64,000 nucleotides of DNA from Jejuia sp040720935 (GTDB taxonomy: Bacteria > Bacteroidota > Bacteroidia > Flavobacteriales > Flavobacteriaceae), in NCBI RefSeq assembly GCF_040720935.1, contig NZ_JBFDAE010000003.1, forward strand, positions 186,001 through 250,000, in the 5' to 3' direction. A model generated the notes under the pieces. It ran no database searches. It had not been told where the DNA came from and worked only from the letters and a program-made list of their open reading frames with translations. A program made the position numbers and the translations under genes. Positions 43,183-52,015 of the stretch are shown here, one piece after another (position 1 is the stretch's first letter; each line of letters starts with the position of its first letter).

Positions 43183-45258
43183 CTATTCGTTGGGTTTAGA
43201 TTTTGGCAATTGCACATAAAAAGTACTACCCACATTAACAGAACTTTCAACCCAAATTTTTCCACCATTAAGTTCTACCAATTCTTTACAGATGGAAAGA
43301 CCAAGACCAGTCCCTTTTTCGTTATTGGTACCCATAGTAGTGTAAGTGCTGCTCTTGAAGAGTTTCTCGATATTGTGTTTAGAAATACCAATTCCAGTAT
43401 CTGCAATACTGATAATACAGCTACCATTGCTGATATGGTTAGAAATAGTAATAGTATCTCCTTTTCTTGAGAATTTTAAAGCATTAGCCAGTAAATTTTG
43501 AACAACGATTTCAATCATACTTCTATCGGCATACGCAAAATCACGAAGTGAATGGTCTATCAATTCTATACCTTTACTTTCAAGACGCTGATCTATCAAT
43601 TTTATTTTTTCCTCAAATACTTCTTGCACATCAAATAAGCTCGGACTTGGTTTGAGCGATTGCATTTGAGATTTAGACCAGTTCAATAAATTGAATAACA
43701 AAAGTGAAGCGTTATTCGCATTTTCACTCAATTCTGGAATTAGATTATCAAACTCTTCACGCGATAAAGAACCATCTTTTAATAAGTCGATAAAGCCATT
43801 AATAGAGGATAAAGAATCCTTTAAATCATGCGAAATAATTGAGAACAACTTATCCTTAACATTATTTATGTTTTCTAAATGTTTAGTTTGCTCAACAAAA
43901 GCTTCGTTTTGTAATTGTATTTTAAGATTCTTCTCTTCTAGTTCTTGAGTGTATTTTAAGTTACTATTTCGTCTTAAATATATTAAAACAAGAAAAGCAC
44001 ATACTATTGCCAAAATTCCGAGTAAAATATAGAAGAACAACTTAAATTTCTTCAACTTGTCCTCACTTTCATTAATAGTATCATTCTGTCCTAAACTAAC
44101 AGATGTACTCTCTTTTTTAGGTGCAACCTTATCAAAGTTTAAGCCTAAATCATTTTCGGAAATAGAAATACTTTTAGTGATAGGATTAGAGCCCTTTTTT
44201 TCTAAACTATCCTTAAGGGTATAGTAACGTCGTTGCCAAACAAAAGCTCTAGCAAAGTTTCTTTTTGATGAATCTAGAGACTTCATTAAACCATAATTCT
44301 TTAAAAGTTCATTTTGGTTCTTGAGTTTCCGTGCTATTCTGCCTGCTTCAAGTAATTGTTGTTCTGCGGTTCTTAAATAATTCTGGCTTAAATTTAAACC
44401 TCCTAAGTTATTAAGAGTTACCAATAAATTAGCTTCGTTTTTATTTTTTCGATTTAAATTTAAACCTTGCAGTAAATATTTAGTGGCGTTTTCATAATCG
44501 TTAAATTTTAAATATTCCCCACCTAATTTTGGTAAAATTTCACTTTGAATAGAGTCTGTTTTACCTTTAGCACTAGAAAGTACTTTTTCGTAAAATTCAA
44601 TGGCTTTTCTGTGTTCTTTTACCTGAGAATATAATTCGGCCAATTGTAAGCTCGATGTACCCGCTCCAATATCATCGTTAAGCTGTTCTTGAATATCCAA
44701 GGCCTTTAAATTGTATTCAATAGCTTTATCGACGTTATTTATTTTATAATAAGCTTTACCCAAACTAGCATAAGCAGATTTTAGTTCATGTTTTAAACCT
44801 CGTTTTTCTAACTCTCTAATGGCCGATAATGAATACTGAAGCCCTTTACTGTAATTGCCGCGTTCAATTTCAATTAAACCAATGCTATTGTTCACTTTGG
44901 CAATATTAAGAGTATCGCTTAATTGGTTAAACATGGCTTTTGCCTTTGTGTAACCATCCATAGCATTGATATAATCGCTTTTCTCAGCATAAATCAAAGC
45001 TTTATAATAGGTGATTTTGGCTTTACCGGGCTGGTAATTTATATCAGACGATAATTTCTCGCTGGCCTTTATGTATTGTTGCGCAAGGTTAAAATCCTTA
45101 ATTTCAAAAAGGTGTTCAATAATTTTCAAAGAAGTTTCTACCTTGAGGGAATCGGTGGTTTCAAAACCTAATTTAATGGAAAGACTGTCTAGTTCCTTGG
45201 TTTGTGAAAAACCAACGAAAAGCGATAAGAATATAATAAAAGTAATTATTCTCCTCAT
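43183..45258 (-). CDS. TPR-containing sensor histidine kinase
   Basis: 691 residues. A signal peptide (residues 1-19, ending GFSQ) precedes about seven TPR repeats (35-345; e.g. YASLGKAYYKINNVDKAIEY), so the sensor part is periplasmic. A transmembrane helix (LFFYILLGILAIVCAFLVLI, ~408-427) leads to a coiled coil and the kinase. H box FSIISHDLKDSLSSI with phospho-acceptor His477, N box NLLANALKFS, G1 IADTGIGIS and G2 GTGLGLSICKELVELNGG are intact. No response regulator gene is next to it, so it is an orphan kinase. The signal is unknown. Confidence 0.92.
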   Translation of the reverse strand: MRRIITFIIFLSLFVGFSQTKELDSLSIKLGFETTDSLKVETSLKIIEHLFEIKDFNLAQQYIKASEKLSSDINYQPGKAKITYYKALIYAEKSDYINAMDGYTKAKAMFNQLSDTLNIAKVNNSIGLIEIERGNYSKGLQYSLSAIRELEKRGLKHELKSAYASLGKAYYKINNVDKAIEYNLKALDIQEQLNDDIGAGTSSLQLAELYSQVKEHRKAIEFYEKVLSSAKGKTDSIQSEILPKLGGEYLKFNDYENATKYLLQGLNLNRKNKNEANLLVTLNNLGGLNLSQNYLRTAEQQLLEAGRIARKLKNQNELLKNYGLMKSLDSSKRNFARAFVWQRRYYTLKDSLEKKGSNPITKSISISENDLGLNFDKVAPKKESTSVSLGQNDTINESEDKLKKFKLFFYILLGILAIVCAFLVLIYLRRNSNLKYTQELEEKNLKIQLQNEAFVEQTKHLENINNVKDKLFSIISHDLKDSLSSINGFIDLLKDGSLSREEFDNLIPELSENANNASLLLFNLLNWSKSQMQSLKPSPSLFDVQEVFEEKIKLIDQRLESKGIELIDHSLRDFAYADRSMIEIVVQNLLANALKFSRKGDTITISNHISNGSCIISIADTGIGISKHNIEKLFKSSTYTTMGTNNEKGTGLGLSICKELVELNGGKIWVESSVNVGSTFYVQLPKSKPNE

Positions 45259-45568
45259 AGAGCGATTAAACTATAGCTTTTTAGCAAACTATTATTTAAA
45301 GATGCTTGGTTGAGGGCAATCAAGAAGTCTTTGTTTGGGTTAATAAAATTGTCCACTTTGTTTTGAGATAATAGCTTTGGTCAACAAAAGTTGCAAAAAG
45401 CCTTTTTATATTCTAATTTATAGGTTTTTCTACCAAAAAATTAGATGAAAAGCGAGTTGGTTTTTTTGAAAAAATCGACGAATAGACTAACTGCACAAAA
45501 CATAGAAAAACGGTATTTTTTTTCCTTCAAATGCCACTTGAATTTTCAAATTTTAATGTGTTGAAAAC
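45259..45568. other. Intergenic region without recognised gene
   Basis: 310 bases between the histidine kinase start and the galactanase stop. AT-rich, with several A/T runs. I see no terminator with a good stem for the galactanase and no clear -7/-33 pair for the kinase; a divergent promoter-less space of this size may hold an unrecognised promoter. Confidence 0.5.
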
Positions 45569-46690
45569 CTAGTTGTTTCCGTAAATATCAAAAACAGGAA
45601 GGGCTTTATGGTCAAAATCGAACATACATTGGTTTTCCCACGCACTTCCACTTGTAGAGGTAGTTTCGTTACCATTAAACGCCACCCAATCTGGCGCCCA
45701 ATAACAAAATCCGATGCCTCGATTATTGGGTATTTTTTTTATAGCATTTACCAGCCATTCAAAATAGGCTTTTTGTCCTTCGGGAGTTGCGGGGAATTCG
45801 GATAAAATTTGACTACTATCCCCAATGTAATTATTGCTTTTGTCTTCATAATCGAAAGTGAAAGGATAAGCCACCTCAACCATTAAAATATCTCTATTGA
45901 AGTTTAAAGCTAATTGATTCAGTTTTTGTTGCACCAAACTCAAATCCTTAATCTGAAACTGTGGATAATAGGATAACCCTATAATATCGTAATCAATATT
46001 AAAGGGTTCTAATTTCTCAAAGAAAAAAATAGCATTTTCAACACTTGAATGATGCAACATTATTTTTACCTCCTTATTTGTATCAACTTCCTTAATGGCT
46101 TTTATGGCTTCGCTTACCAAAGCAGCATAATTAGCCCAATTGTTATCAAATTCGTTCCAAACCTTTCCGTAGTCCCATAAAAAGCCGCTATCCGTTTCAT
46201 TACCTATTTGAATCATTTCAGGTAGGGTGCTTTGGCTCTTTAATTGTTGTACCACATTTTTTGTGTAATTGTAAATAGCAGTTCTTATTTCTTGGGTGTC
46301 CATGTTTTTCCATGCTTCTGGAGGGTTCTGTTTTCCCGGGTCTGCCCAATAATCGCTATAATGAAAATTCAGTAAAAACGACATGTTTTGTGATTTTATG
46401 TGTTTAGCATAGGCTTTCACATCGGCTAAACTATTTTCGCCATCTTTTGGCGTGTGCCATAGTTTTAAACGTACTAAATTAGTCCCGTTTTCTGCAACAA
46501 AAGGTAATATGGCTATTGGGTTACCATCGGCATCTTTATATGGAATGTTATAGTCTTCTAACTCTGATTGAAACGACAGATCCATTCCCTTATAAAAGGT
46601 AGGTTCAGGAGCCGTTTCAACGGTATCTGATTTGGAATCGCAACTATATATAAATCCGAATAAAATTAATAAAAACACAAGCTTTTTCAT
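45569..46690 (-). CDS. Arabinogalactan endo-beta-1,4-galactanase, GH53 lipoprotein
   Basis: 373 residues. Lipoprotein signal with Cys17 in IYSC followed by DS, so it is outer-membrane anchored. The (beta/alpha)8 fold of family GH53 is recognised by FYKGMDLSFQSELEDYNIPY, LLNFHYSDYWADPGKQNPPE, the acid/base Glu165 in IQIGNETDSGF and the nucleophile Glu272 in ILMVEVAYPF. It cleaves beta-1,4-galactan of pectin or algal-type polymers at the cell surface. It stands alone: no SusCD, galactosidase or regulator next to it, apart from the nearby TPR kinase. Confidence 0.93.
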   Translation of the reverse strand: MKKLVFLLILFGFIYSCDSKSDTVETAPEPTFYKGMDLSFQSELEDYNIPYKDADGNPIAILPFVAENGTNLVRLKLWHTPKDGENSLADVKAYAKHIKSQNMSFLLNFHYSDYWADPGKQNPPEAWKNMDTQEIRTAIYNYTKNVVQQLKSQSTLPEMIQIGNETDSGFLWDYGKVWNEFDNNWANYAALVSEAIKAIKEVDTNKEVKIMLHHSSVENAIFFFEKLEPFNIDYDIIGLSYYPQFQIKDLSLVQQKLNQLALNFNRDILMVEVAYPFTFDYEDKSNNYIGDSSQILSEFPATPEGQKAYFEWLVNAIKKIPNNRGIGFCYWAPDWVAFNGNETTSTSGSAWENQCMFDFDHKALPVFDIYGNN

Positions 46691-46747
46691 ATGAACTAAG
46701 ATACGTATTTCACATTAAAATCGATGTTAAACTTGATTTAAAAATTC

Positions 46748-46755
46748 TATCTTTG
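46748..46755 (+). promoter_or_regulatory. -7 element before argS
   Basis: TATCTTTG matches the Bacteroidota -7 consensus, 20 bases before the argS ATG. No well-spaced -33 is visible; a TTG 12 bases upstream is too close. Confidence 0.5.
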
Positions 46756-46775
46756 CAGACTTATAAAACAAGAAA

Positions 46776-48560
46776 ATGAGCCTTCAGAACATATTATCTG
46801 CCCACGTTAAACAAGCGGTTTCAGCTGAATACCAAACAGAATTGGAATCTGTTGAATTCCAAGCTACCAGAAAGGAATTTACTGGAGATATTACTGTGGT
46901 TGTTTTTCCGATGTTGCGTTTTTTAAAAGGAAACCCTGTGCAAATTGGCGAAAAAATCGGAAATTATTTAGTTGATAATGTAGATGAAGTAAAAGGCTTT
47001 AATGTTGTAAAAGGGTTTTTAAATGTTGAAATAAGCGATGCGTATTATCTAGATTTTTTCTCTAAAATTAAGGATGAAAATACTTATGGTTTTGAAACAC
47101 CGAAGGAAGGCGAAAAAGCGATTATGGTAGAATATTCGTCGCCAAACACCAACAAACCGCTCCACTTAGGACATGTTAGAAATAATTTATTGGGCTATAG
47201 TGTTGCCGAAATTTTGAAAGCTTCAGGGAAGAAAGTTTATAAAACCCAAATTATTAATGATCGAGGGATTCATATTTGTAAAAGTATGATTGCTTGGAAA
47301 CTTTTTGGAAATGGAGAAACTCCTGAAAGCACGGGTTTAAAGGGCGATAAATTGGTTGGTAATTATTATGTGAAGTTCGACCAAGAATATAAAAAAGGAA
47401 TTGAAATTATGGTCAATGACGGATTTTCTGTTGAAGGCGCTAAAACAATGGTGCCTATATTTTTAGATGCTCAGGATATGCTCAGAAAATGGGAAGCAGG
47501 AGACGAAGAAGTAGTTTCACTTTGGAAAAAAATGAACGGTTGGGTGTATAAAGGTTTTGCTGAAACTTATAAAAATTTAGGTGTAGATTTTGATACATTA
47601 TATTATGAAAGTGACACCTATTTATTAGGAAAGGAGTTTGTAGCCGAAGGTTTAAAATCGGGTGTGTTTTTTAAAGAAGAAGATGGTTCAGTTTGGTGTG
47701 ATTTAACCGAAGATGGATTGGACAAAAAAATAGTGCAGCGTTCTGACGGTACCGCTGTTTATATGACACAAGATATCGGGACAGCCATACAACGCATAAA
47801 AGATCATCCTGATGTTGGAGGTATGGTTTATACCGTTGGAAATGAGCAAGATTATCACTTTCAAGTTTTATTTTTAATTCTGAAAAAATTAGGCTTCGAT
47901 TGGGCGAAAAATTTATACCATTTAAGTTATGGTATGGTAGATTTACCTAGCGGAAAAATGAAGAGTAGAGAAGGTACTGTTGTTGATGCCGATGATTTGA
48001 TAGATGAAATGGCTGCGACTGCCGAGGAGATTTCAGAAGAATTGGGGAAACTAGATGGCTATTCCGAAGACGAGAAAAAGGCACTCTACAAAACCATAGG
48101 TTTAGGAGCATTAAAATACCATATCTTAAAAGTAGATCCTAAAAAGCGTATTTTATTCGATCCAAAAGAATCTATAGATTTTCAGGGAAATACAGGGCCG
48201 TTTATTCAATATACCTATGCTAGAATTCAATCTATTTTACGAAAAGCTGATTTGACATCCAATGTCACGTTGAGCGCAGTCGAAACGCAACTTCATCCAA
48301 AGGAAAAAGAACTCATAAAACAACTCCAGTTATTTCCAGAAGTAATTCAAAACGCCGCAGAACAACATAGTCCAGCATTAATTGCTAATTATACGTATGA
48401 TTTGGTAAAAGAGTTTAATTCATTCTACCAAAACGTTTCTATTTTAGGAGCAGATAATGATACTGAAAAAGTGTTTAGAGTGCAGCTTTCAAAAACGGTA
48501 GCACAAACTATTAAAAATGCGTTTAGTGTTTTGGGGATTGAGGTGCCGGAGCGGATGTAA
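46776..48560 (+). CDS. argS: Arginyl-tRNA synthetase
   Basis: 594 residues, class I. The N-terminal Add-1 domain is followed by the HIGH motif (HLGH, 130-133) in SSPNTNKPLHLGHVRNNLLG and the KMSKS-like region LPSGKMKSREGTVVDADDL. The anticodon-binding domain carries ENTGPFIQYTYARIQS-like residues (GNTGPFIQYTYARIQSILRK) and ends RVQLSKTVAQTIKNAFSVLG. Residues ~495-504 (NVTLSAVETQ) are encoded by a sequence that also appears as an intergenic repeat elsewhere; the insertion keeps the frame. Otherwise normal. Confidence 0.96.
   Translation: MSLQNILSAHVKQAVSAEYQTELESVEFQATRKEFTGDITVVVFPMLRFLKGNPVQIGEKIGNYLVDNVDEVKGFNVVKGFLNVEISDAYYLDFFSKIKDENTYGFETPKEGEKAIMVEYSSPNTNKPLHLGHVRNNLLGYSVAEILKASGKKVYKTQIINDRGIHICKSMIAWKLFGNGETPESTGLKGDKLVGNYYVKFDQEYKKGIEIMVNDGFSVEGAKTMVPIFLDAQDMLRKWEAGDEEVVSLWKKMNGWVYKGFAETYKNLGVDFDTLYYESDTYLLGKEFVAEGLKSGVFFKEEDGSVWCDLTEDGLDKKIVQRSDGTAVYMTQDIGTAIQRIKDHPDVGGMVYTVGNEQDYHFQVLFLILKKLGFDWAKNLYHLSYGMVDLPSGKMKSREGTVVDADDLIDEMAATAEEISEELGKLDGYSEDEKKALYKTIGLGALKYHILKVDPKKRILFDPKESIDFQGNTGPFIQYTYARIQSILRKADLTSNVTLSAVETQLHPKEKELIKQLQLFPEVIQNAAEQHSPALIANYTYDLVKEFNSFYQNVSILGADNDTEKVFRVQLSKTVAQTIKNAFSVLGIEVPERM
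48263..48287 (+). repeat. AGCGCAGTCGAA-type repeat inside argS
   Basis: A 25-base stretch with the core AGCGCAGTCGAA, seen in intergenic positions at 63490-63501 (AGCGCAATCGAA) and reversed at 63531-63542. It lies in frame in argS, in a loop region just after the SILRKADL helix, where family members usually show a short variable linker. Confidence 0.6.
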
Positions 48561-48603
48561 GAATAAGTTTTTTTGTGTATTGGCTAAAAATTAAATATTC
48601 AAT

Positions 48604-50223
48604 CTACAACTTAACCAACTTATGAACCTCCTGCGAATTCCCTGTCTTAATAGCACAAAAATAAATCCCGCTACTCAAATGCATAAGATTTAAAGAGAGC
48701 TTTCCATTGGTAATGACATCTGTTCTGTTCATGATTTCCAATCCAGATGCATTAAATAACTTGTAACTGATATCGGTATAAGTATTGATACTTGCAAAAT
48801 TAATGGTATCCGTAAAAGGATTTGGATAAACCAACCAATCTCTTTCGGCTTTTAATTGTTCCTCGGTACTTAAAGCTTGATAACAATCGCTGGTTAGAGG
48901 ATTCTTTAAAATTTCTGGAAGTTTTAAATTTGTGAAGCTATCGTTTAAACTATGATTAAAGAACGTATTATCAATAATGGAGTTTTCAGCACCTAAAAAG
49001 TCTTGTAAAAGCGTCGCAAAGGTTTGTCGGTAATCATACTGTACCGTTTGTATTTGCCAATTATTGGCACTTGTAGCTTCGGTTAAATCTGGATTTGTTC
49101 CAGAAACACCGCCAGCAACAGGTGTTCCAAATAAAAACATGGGCGCAATTTCACCGTGATCTGTTCCTAGATTTCCGTTTTCGGCAGCTTTTCTTCCAAA
49201 TTCAGAAAAGGTTAAACCAACAACATCATCGGCTAAATTCTGACTTTGCATATCATCTACAAAAGCTTTTACAGCTCCAGATAATTGGTCGAGCAAATCG
49301 TAATGTTTGCCGGCAACATTTCCAGAAGTTTGTATTTGAGCATTATGTGTATCAAAACCAGAAATACGCACCATATATACTTTTGAACCTAAGTCGCCAC
49401 TAATCAAGCGCGCCACGGTTTTTAATTGATTTGCTAAATCTGTATCTGGATATGTAGCATCGTTTTGTCCGTTATTAAAAGCCGAAGAAATCGCTTCAGC
49501 GTAAGTATTGGACAATGCATCCGTGTTATTGATAAATCGCAATTGATCTCCAAAATCTGAATTTGGAATATTAGCTGGAGGCTCACCGCCCAAACCATTT
49601 AAAATATTATAAAAACCAGCAGGATCTTGTCCGGTTATATTTAAAGACATGCCATGGGCTTCTTCTCCGTGAAAACCAAGAGAGGTTTTGTTAGAGCCAA
49701 TTTCTACTGCTAAAGGATATGTTTCTAATATAAAATCGGCATAAAATTGTTCCATAAAACGACCGATCCATCCCGTTTCAGCACCGTTTAAAGTGCTATT
49801 GCCATCATTGCCACCCATATATAAATCGGTAGATTTAAAATGGCTTTTATTTTGGGACGGATACCCAACAGATTGCATAATGCGCAGTAATCCAGAATCG
49901 TAAAGTGATTTGAAACCCGTAAGTGCAGGATTAAGTCCTATTTGTTGGTTAAGTCCCAAAGTGGTGTCCAATTCAATATAGTCGGTATTGGACACCTTAA
50001 TATTAGGTCGCAAATTGCTATAGGTATCGTATTCATTTATTGGAATTACCGTGTTTAAGCCATCATTGGCACCAGCTAGGTTGATGAGTACTAGTTTCCT
50101 GTTGGAAATATCTGGACAGGCGGCATAGGGCAATACCGATTTTAAAGCAGCTTGTAATTCAAAAGGAGTTAAACCAATTACCGATGCCGTTGCAGAGAGT
50201 TTTAAAAAATTTCTTCTTTTCAT
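48604..50223 (-). CDS. DUF1501 family exported protein with T9SS sorting domain
   Basis: 539 residues. A Tat-type signal (MKRRNFLKLSATASV, twin arginine) precedes the DUF1501 domain, an alkaline-phosphatase-like fold seen in LINLAGANDGLNTVIPI, the SHFKSTDLYMGG region, VRISGFDTHNAQ and FSEFGRKAAENGNLGTDHGE. Residues ~460-539 form a C-terminal type IX secretion sorting domain (WLVYPNPFTDTINF ... GLEIMNRT ... LSSGIYFCAIKTG ending KLVKL). Having both a twin-arginine signal and a T9SS tail is notable. It follows DUF1800 by 37 bases. Function of the family is unknown. Confidence 0.92.
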   Translation of the reverse strand: MKRRNFLKLSATASVIGLTPFELQAALKSVLPYAACPDISNRKLVLINLAGANDGLNTVIPINEYDTYSNLRPNIKVSNTDYIELDTTLGLNQQIGLNPALTGFKSLYDSGLLRIMQSVGYPSQNKSHFKSTDLYMGGNDGNSTLNGAETGWIGRFMEQFYADFILETYPLAVEIGSNKTSLGFHGEEAHGMSLNITGQDPAGFYNILNGLGGEPPANIPNSDFGDQLRFINNTDALSNTYAEAISSAFNNGQNDATYPDTDLANQLKTVARLISGDLGSKVYMVRISGFDTHNAQIQTSGNVAGKHYDLLDQLSGAVKAFVDDMQSQNLADDVVGLTFSEFGRKAAENGNLGTDHGEIAPMFLFGTPVAGGVSGTNPDLTEATSANNWQIQTVQYDYRQTFATLLQDFLGAENSIIDNTFFNHSLNDSFTNLKLPEILKNPLTSDCYQALSTEEQLKAERDWLVYPNPFTDTINFASINTYTDISYKLFNASGLEIMNRTDVITNGKLSLNLMHLSSGIYFCAIKTGNSQEVHKLVKL

Positions 50224-50260
50224 CTGTTCATTTTTTTGTGTTTCATCTTGATAATTGGCA

Positions 50261-51919
50261 CTACATTAATTGAAATTCAGCAGCATTTACCATTCCTGTA
50301 ATTAGCGCGTCCAATCTTAATTTTACCACAGTTTTATCTGCTTGATTATGTGTGTTTATATATTGTAACCAAGCTCCCGTCCAATAATAATCATCGGAAT
50401 CTTCAATCAAAAAGGTTTTAAAATAATCTGTTCTATCTGTATCAATACTTTCAGGATATAACAGTTCAGCTATTTTATGAACCAGAAGATTTGGGTCTTT
50501 TGCATCGTTAGGGTCAATTTTATTTTCTACAAAAGCAACGGTGTCTAGCGTAGCATATATGTTAGCATTTGGGTCTATGGTATTTCTTCCAATAATCAAA
50601 CTTTCAATAAGCTTGTATCTTCCTATTAAGGTGTTGGATGAAAACCAAATTCTATCAAAACTAGGTTCTTGGTAATAGGCCGGATAACCTGCTACGGAAT
50701 CTGGATTGTATATTTCCATTCCTGCGGATTTATAGTATGTATTATGTATAAACTTATGATAAAAATTATTGTAAAAGCGAAGAGCATTTGTAGAAGGGTC
50801 AGGAAACGACACTTCAAATAAGGTGCATACTTCGGATAATAATTGCAGCGGGCTTTTAATAATAGCCCCTATAATATTGTCGGTAGCATCGCCATCATCT
50901 GCATCATAGAAATGCTGACTGGAAAGCAATGTTTTTACTACAGGTAAAATTTCATAATTATTAGCAATTAACTGTTGTGCTAGGGGCCCGATGATATCGG
51001 TTTCAATAGTATCATTCCATGAGCTTTTTACAAAATAACGGTATAATTTTCTGCAATAGGCTTTTGCTGTTTCTGGTTGGGCAAACACCATTTCAACAAA
51101 ATCACTTAATTCTTCCATCATTCCAGAAGCTGTACTTCTGCCTGTAATGGTGTGTCCTCCAAAAGCACTACTGAAGGTTTTGTTATTAGTGTCGTGTTGT
51201 CCTAAAGCCAAGTATCCTATTGGTAAATTAGTATCGGGGTCTATATCCCCATTTCGGTCATATTTCTTTTTAAATCCTGAAAATACTTTGGCAGCTTGTT
51301 GAATATCCAACTCCGTATAATTGGTATAATTACCTTCTCCAATTTGTTCACCTTTTAAAATGGTAAATAATTCCAAGTATTCCCGTGCATAATTTTCGTT
51401 CGGATTGTTTTTGTTGTTCTGTGTATTATCCAAATAATCCAACATCGCATTGTCCAAAGTGATTTTTTTGGCAAGGGTTTTTATGTTTCCAAGTGCGTAG
51501 AAATCCAGCAAACGAATATGGTCATAAAAGAAAGGGGAAAGTCCTGCGCCAGAATCTTTAGCAACAGTAAAACTGGTATGTAAAAAGAAAGAGAGCTTAT
51601 GCTTTAATGACACCTGATTAATGGCGTTATACCACCACCAAGCTGTAATATGAGATCGTTTTCTACCTTGACCACCAAAGGTATTGGGGTGTGCTGTAGA
51701 TGATAACCAAAATCCATCTGGCGCTCCGTTTGGCAAAGGGTCATAAGGTTCAGCTAATATATTAGTGGGATTTGTTGCTATGCTGTTTACTGCGGCAGTT
51801 GCGTTCATTGCAGCAAAACTATCAAGTTGTTCCTTGGTGTAATTAAATGTAGCTCTTCTCAAAAGGTGCTTTGCCCTTCTAAGACCTAGGGTTTCATTTA
51901 GTGGATTTAGTGACGCCAT
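50261..51919 (-). CDS. DUF1800 family protein
   Basis: 552 residues, no clear signal peptide. The DUF1800 family is typically encoded beside DUF1501 and is recognised here by RRAKHLLRRATFNYTKEQLD, KLSFFLHTSFTV, LLDFYALGNIKTLAKKITLD, NENYAREYLELFTI and KVFSGFKKKYDRNGDIDPDT. Family function is unknown. Absence of a visible signal is odd for a protein next to an exported partner; a start upstream of 51919 was not found. It starts 96 bases after the TonB receptor stop. Confidence 0.9.
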   Translation of the reverse strand: MASLNPLNETLGLRRAKHLLRRATFNYTKEQLDSFAAMNATAAVNSIATNPTNILAEPYDPLPNGAPDGFWLSSTAHPNTFGGQGRKRSHITAWWWYNAINQVSLKHKLSFFLHTSFTVAKDSGAGLSPFFYDHIRLLDFYALGNIKTLAKKITLDNAMLDYLDNTQNNKNNPNENYAREYLELFTILKGEQIGEGNYTNYTELDIQQAAKVFSGFKKKYDRNGDIDPDTNLPIGYLALGQHDTNNKTFSSAFGGHTITGRSTASGMMEELSDFVEMVFAQPETAKAYCRKLYRYFVKSSWNDTIETDIIGPLAQQLIANNYEILPVVKTLLSSQHFYDADDGDATDNIIGAIIKSPLQLLSEVCTLFEVSFPDPSTNALRFYNNFYHKFIHNTYYKSAGMEIYNPDSVAGYPAYYQEPSFDRIWFSSNTLIGRYKLIESLIIGRNTIDPNANIYATLDTVAFVENKIDPNDAKDPNLLVHKIAELLYPESIDTDRTDYFKTFLIEDSDDYYWTGAWLQYINTHNQADKTVVKLRLDALITGMVNAAEFQLM

Positions 51920-52015
51920 TCCATTGCATATTTTTCTGTAAATTAAGCAATTAAAGGCTAATAATGAAATAAATTAGATGATAGGTAAAGTCTTGTAAGA
52001 AAGCTCATTTGTTTC

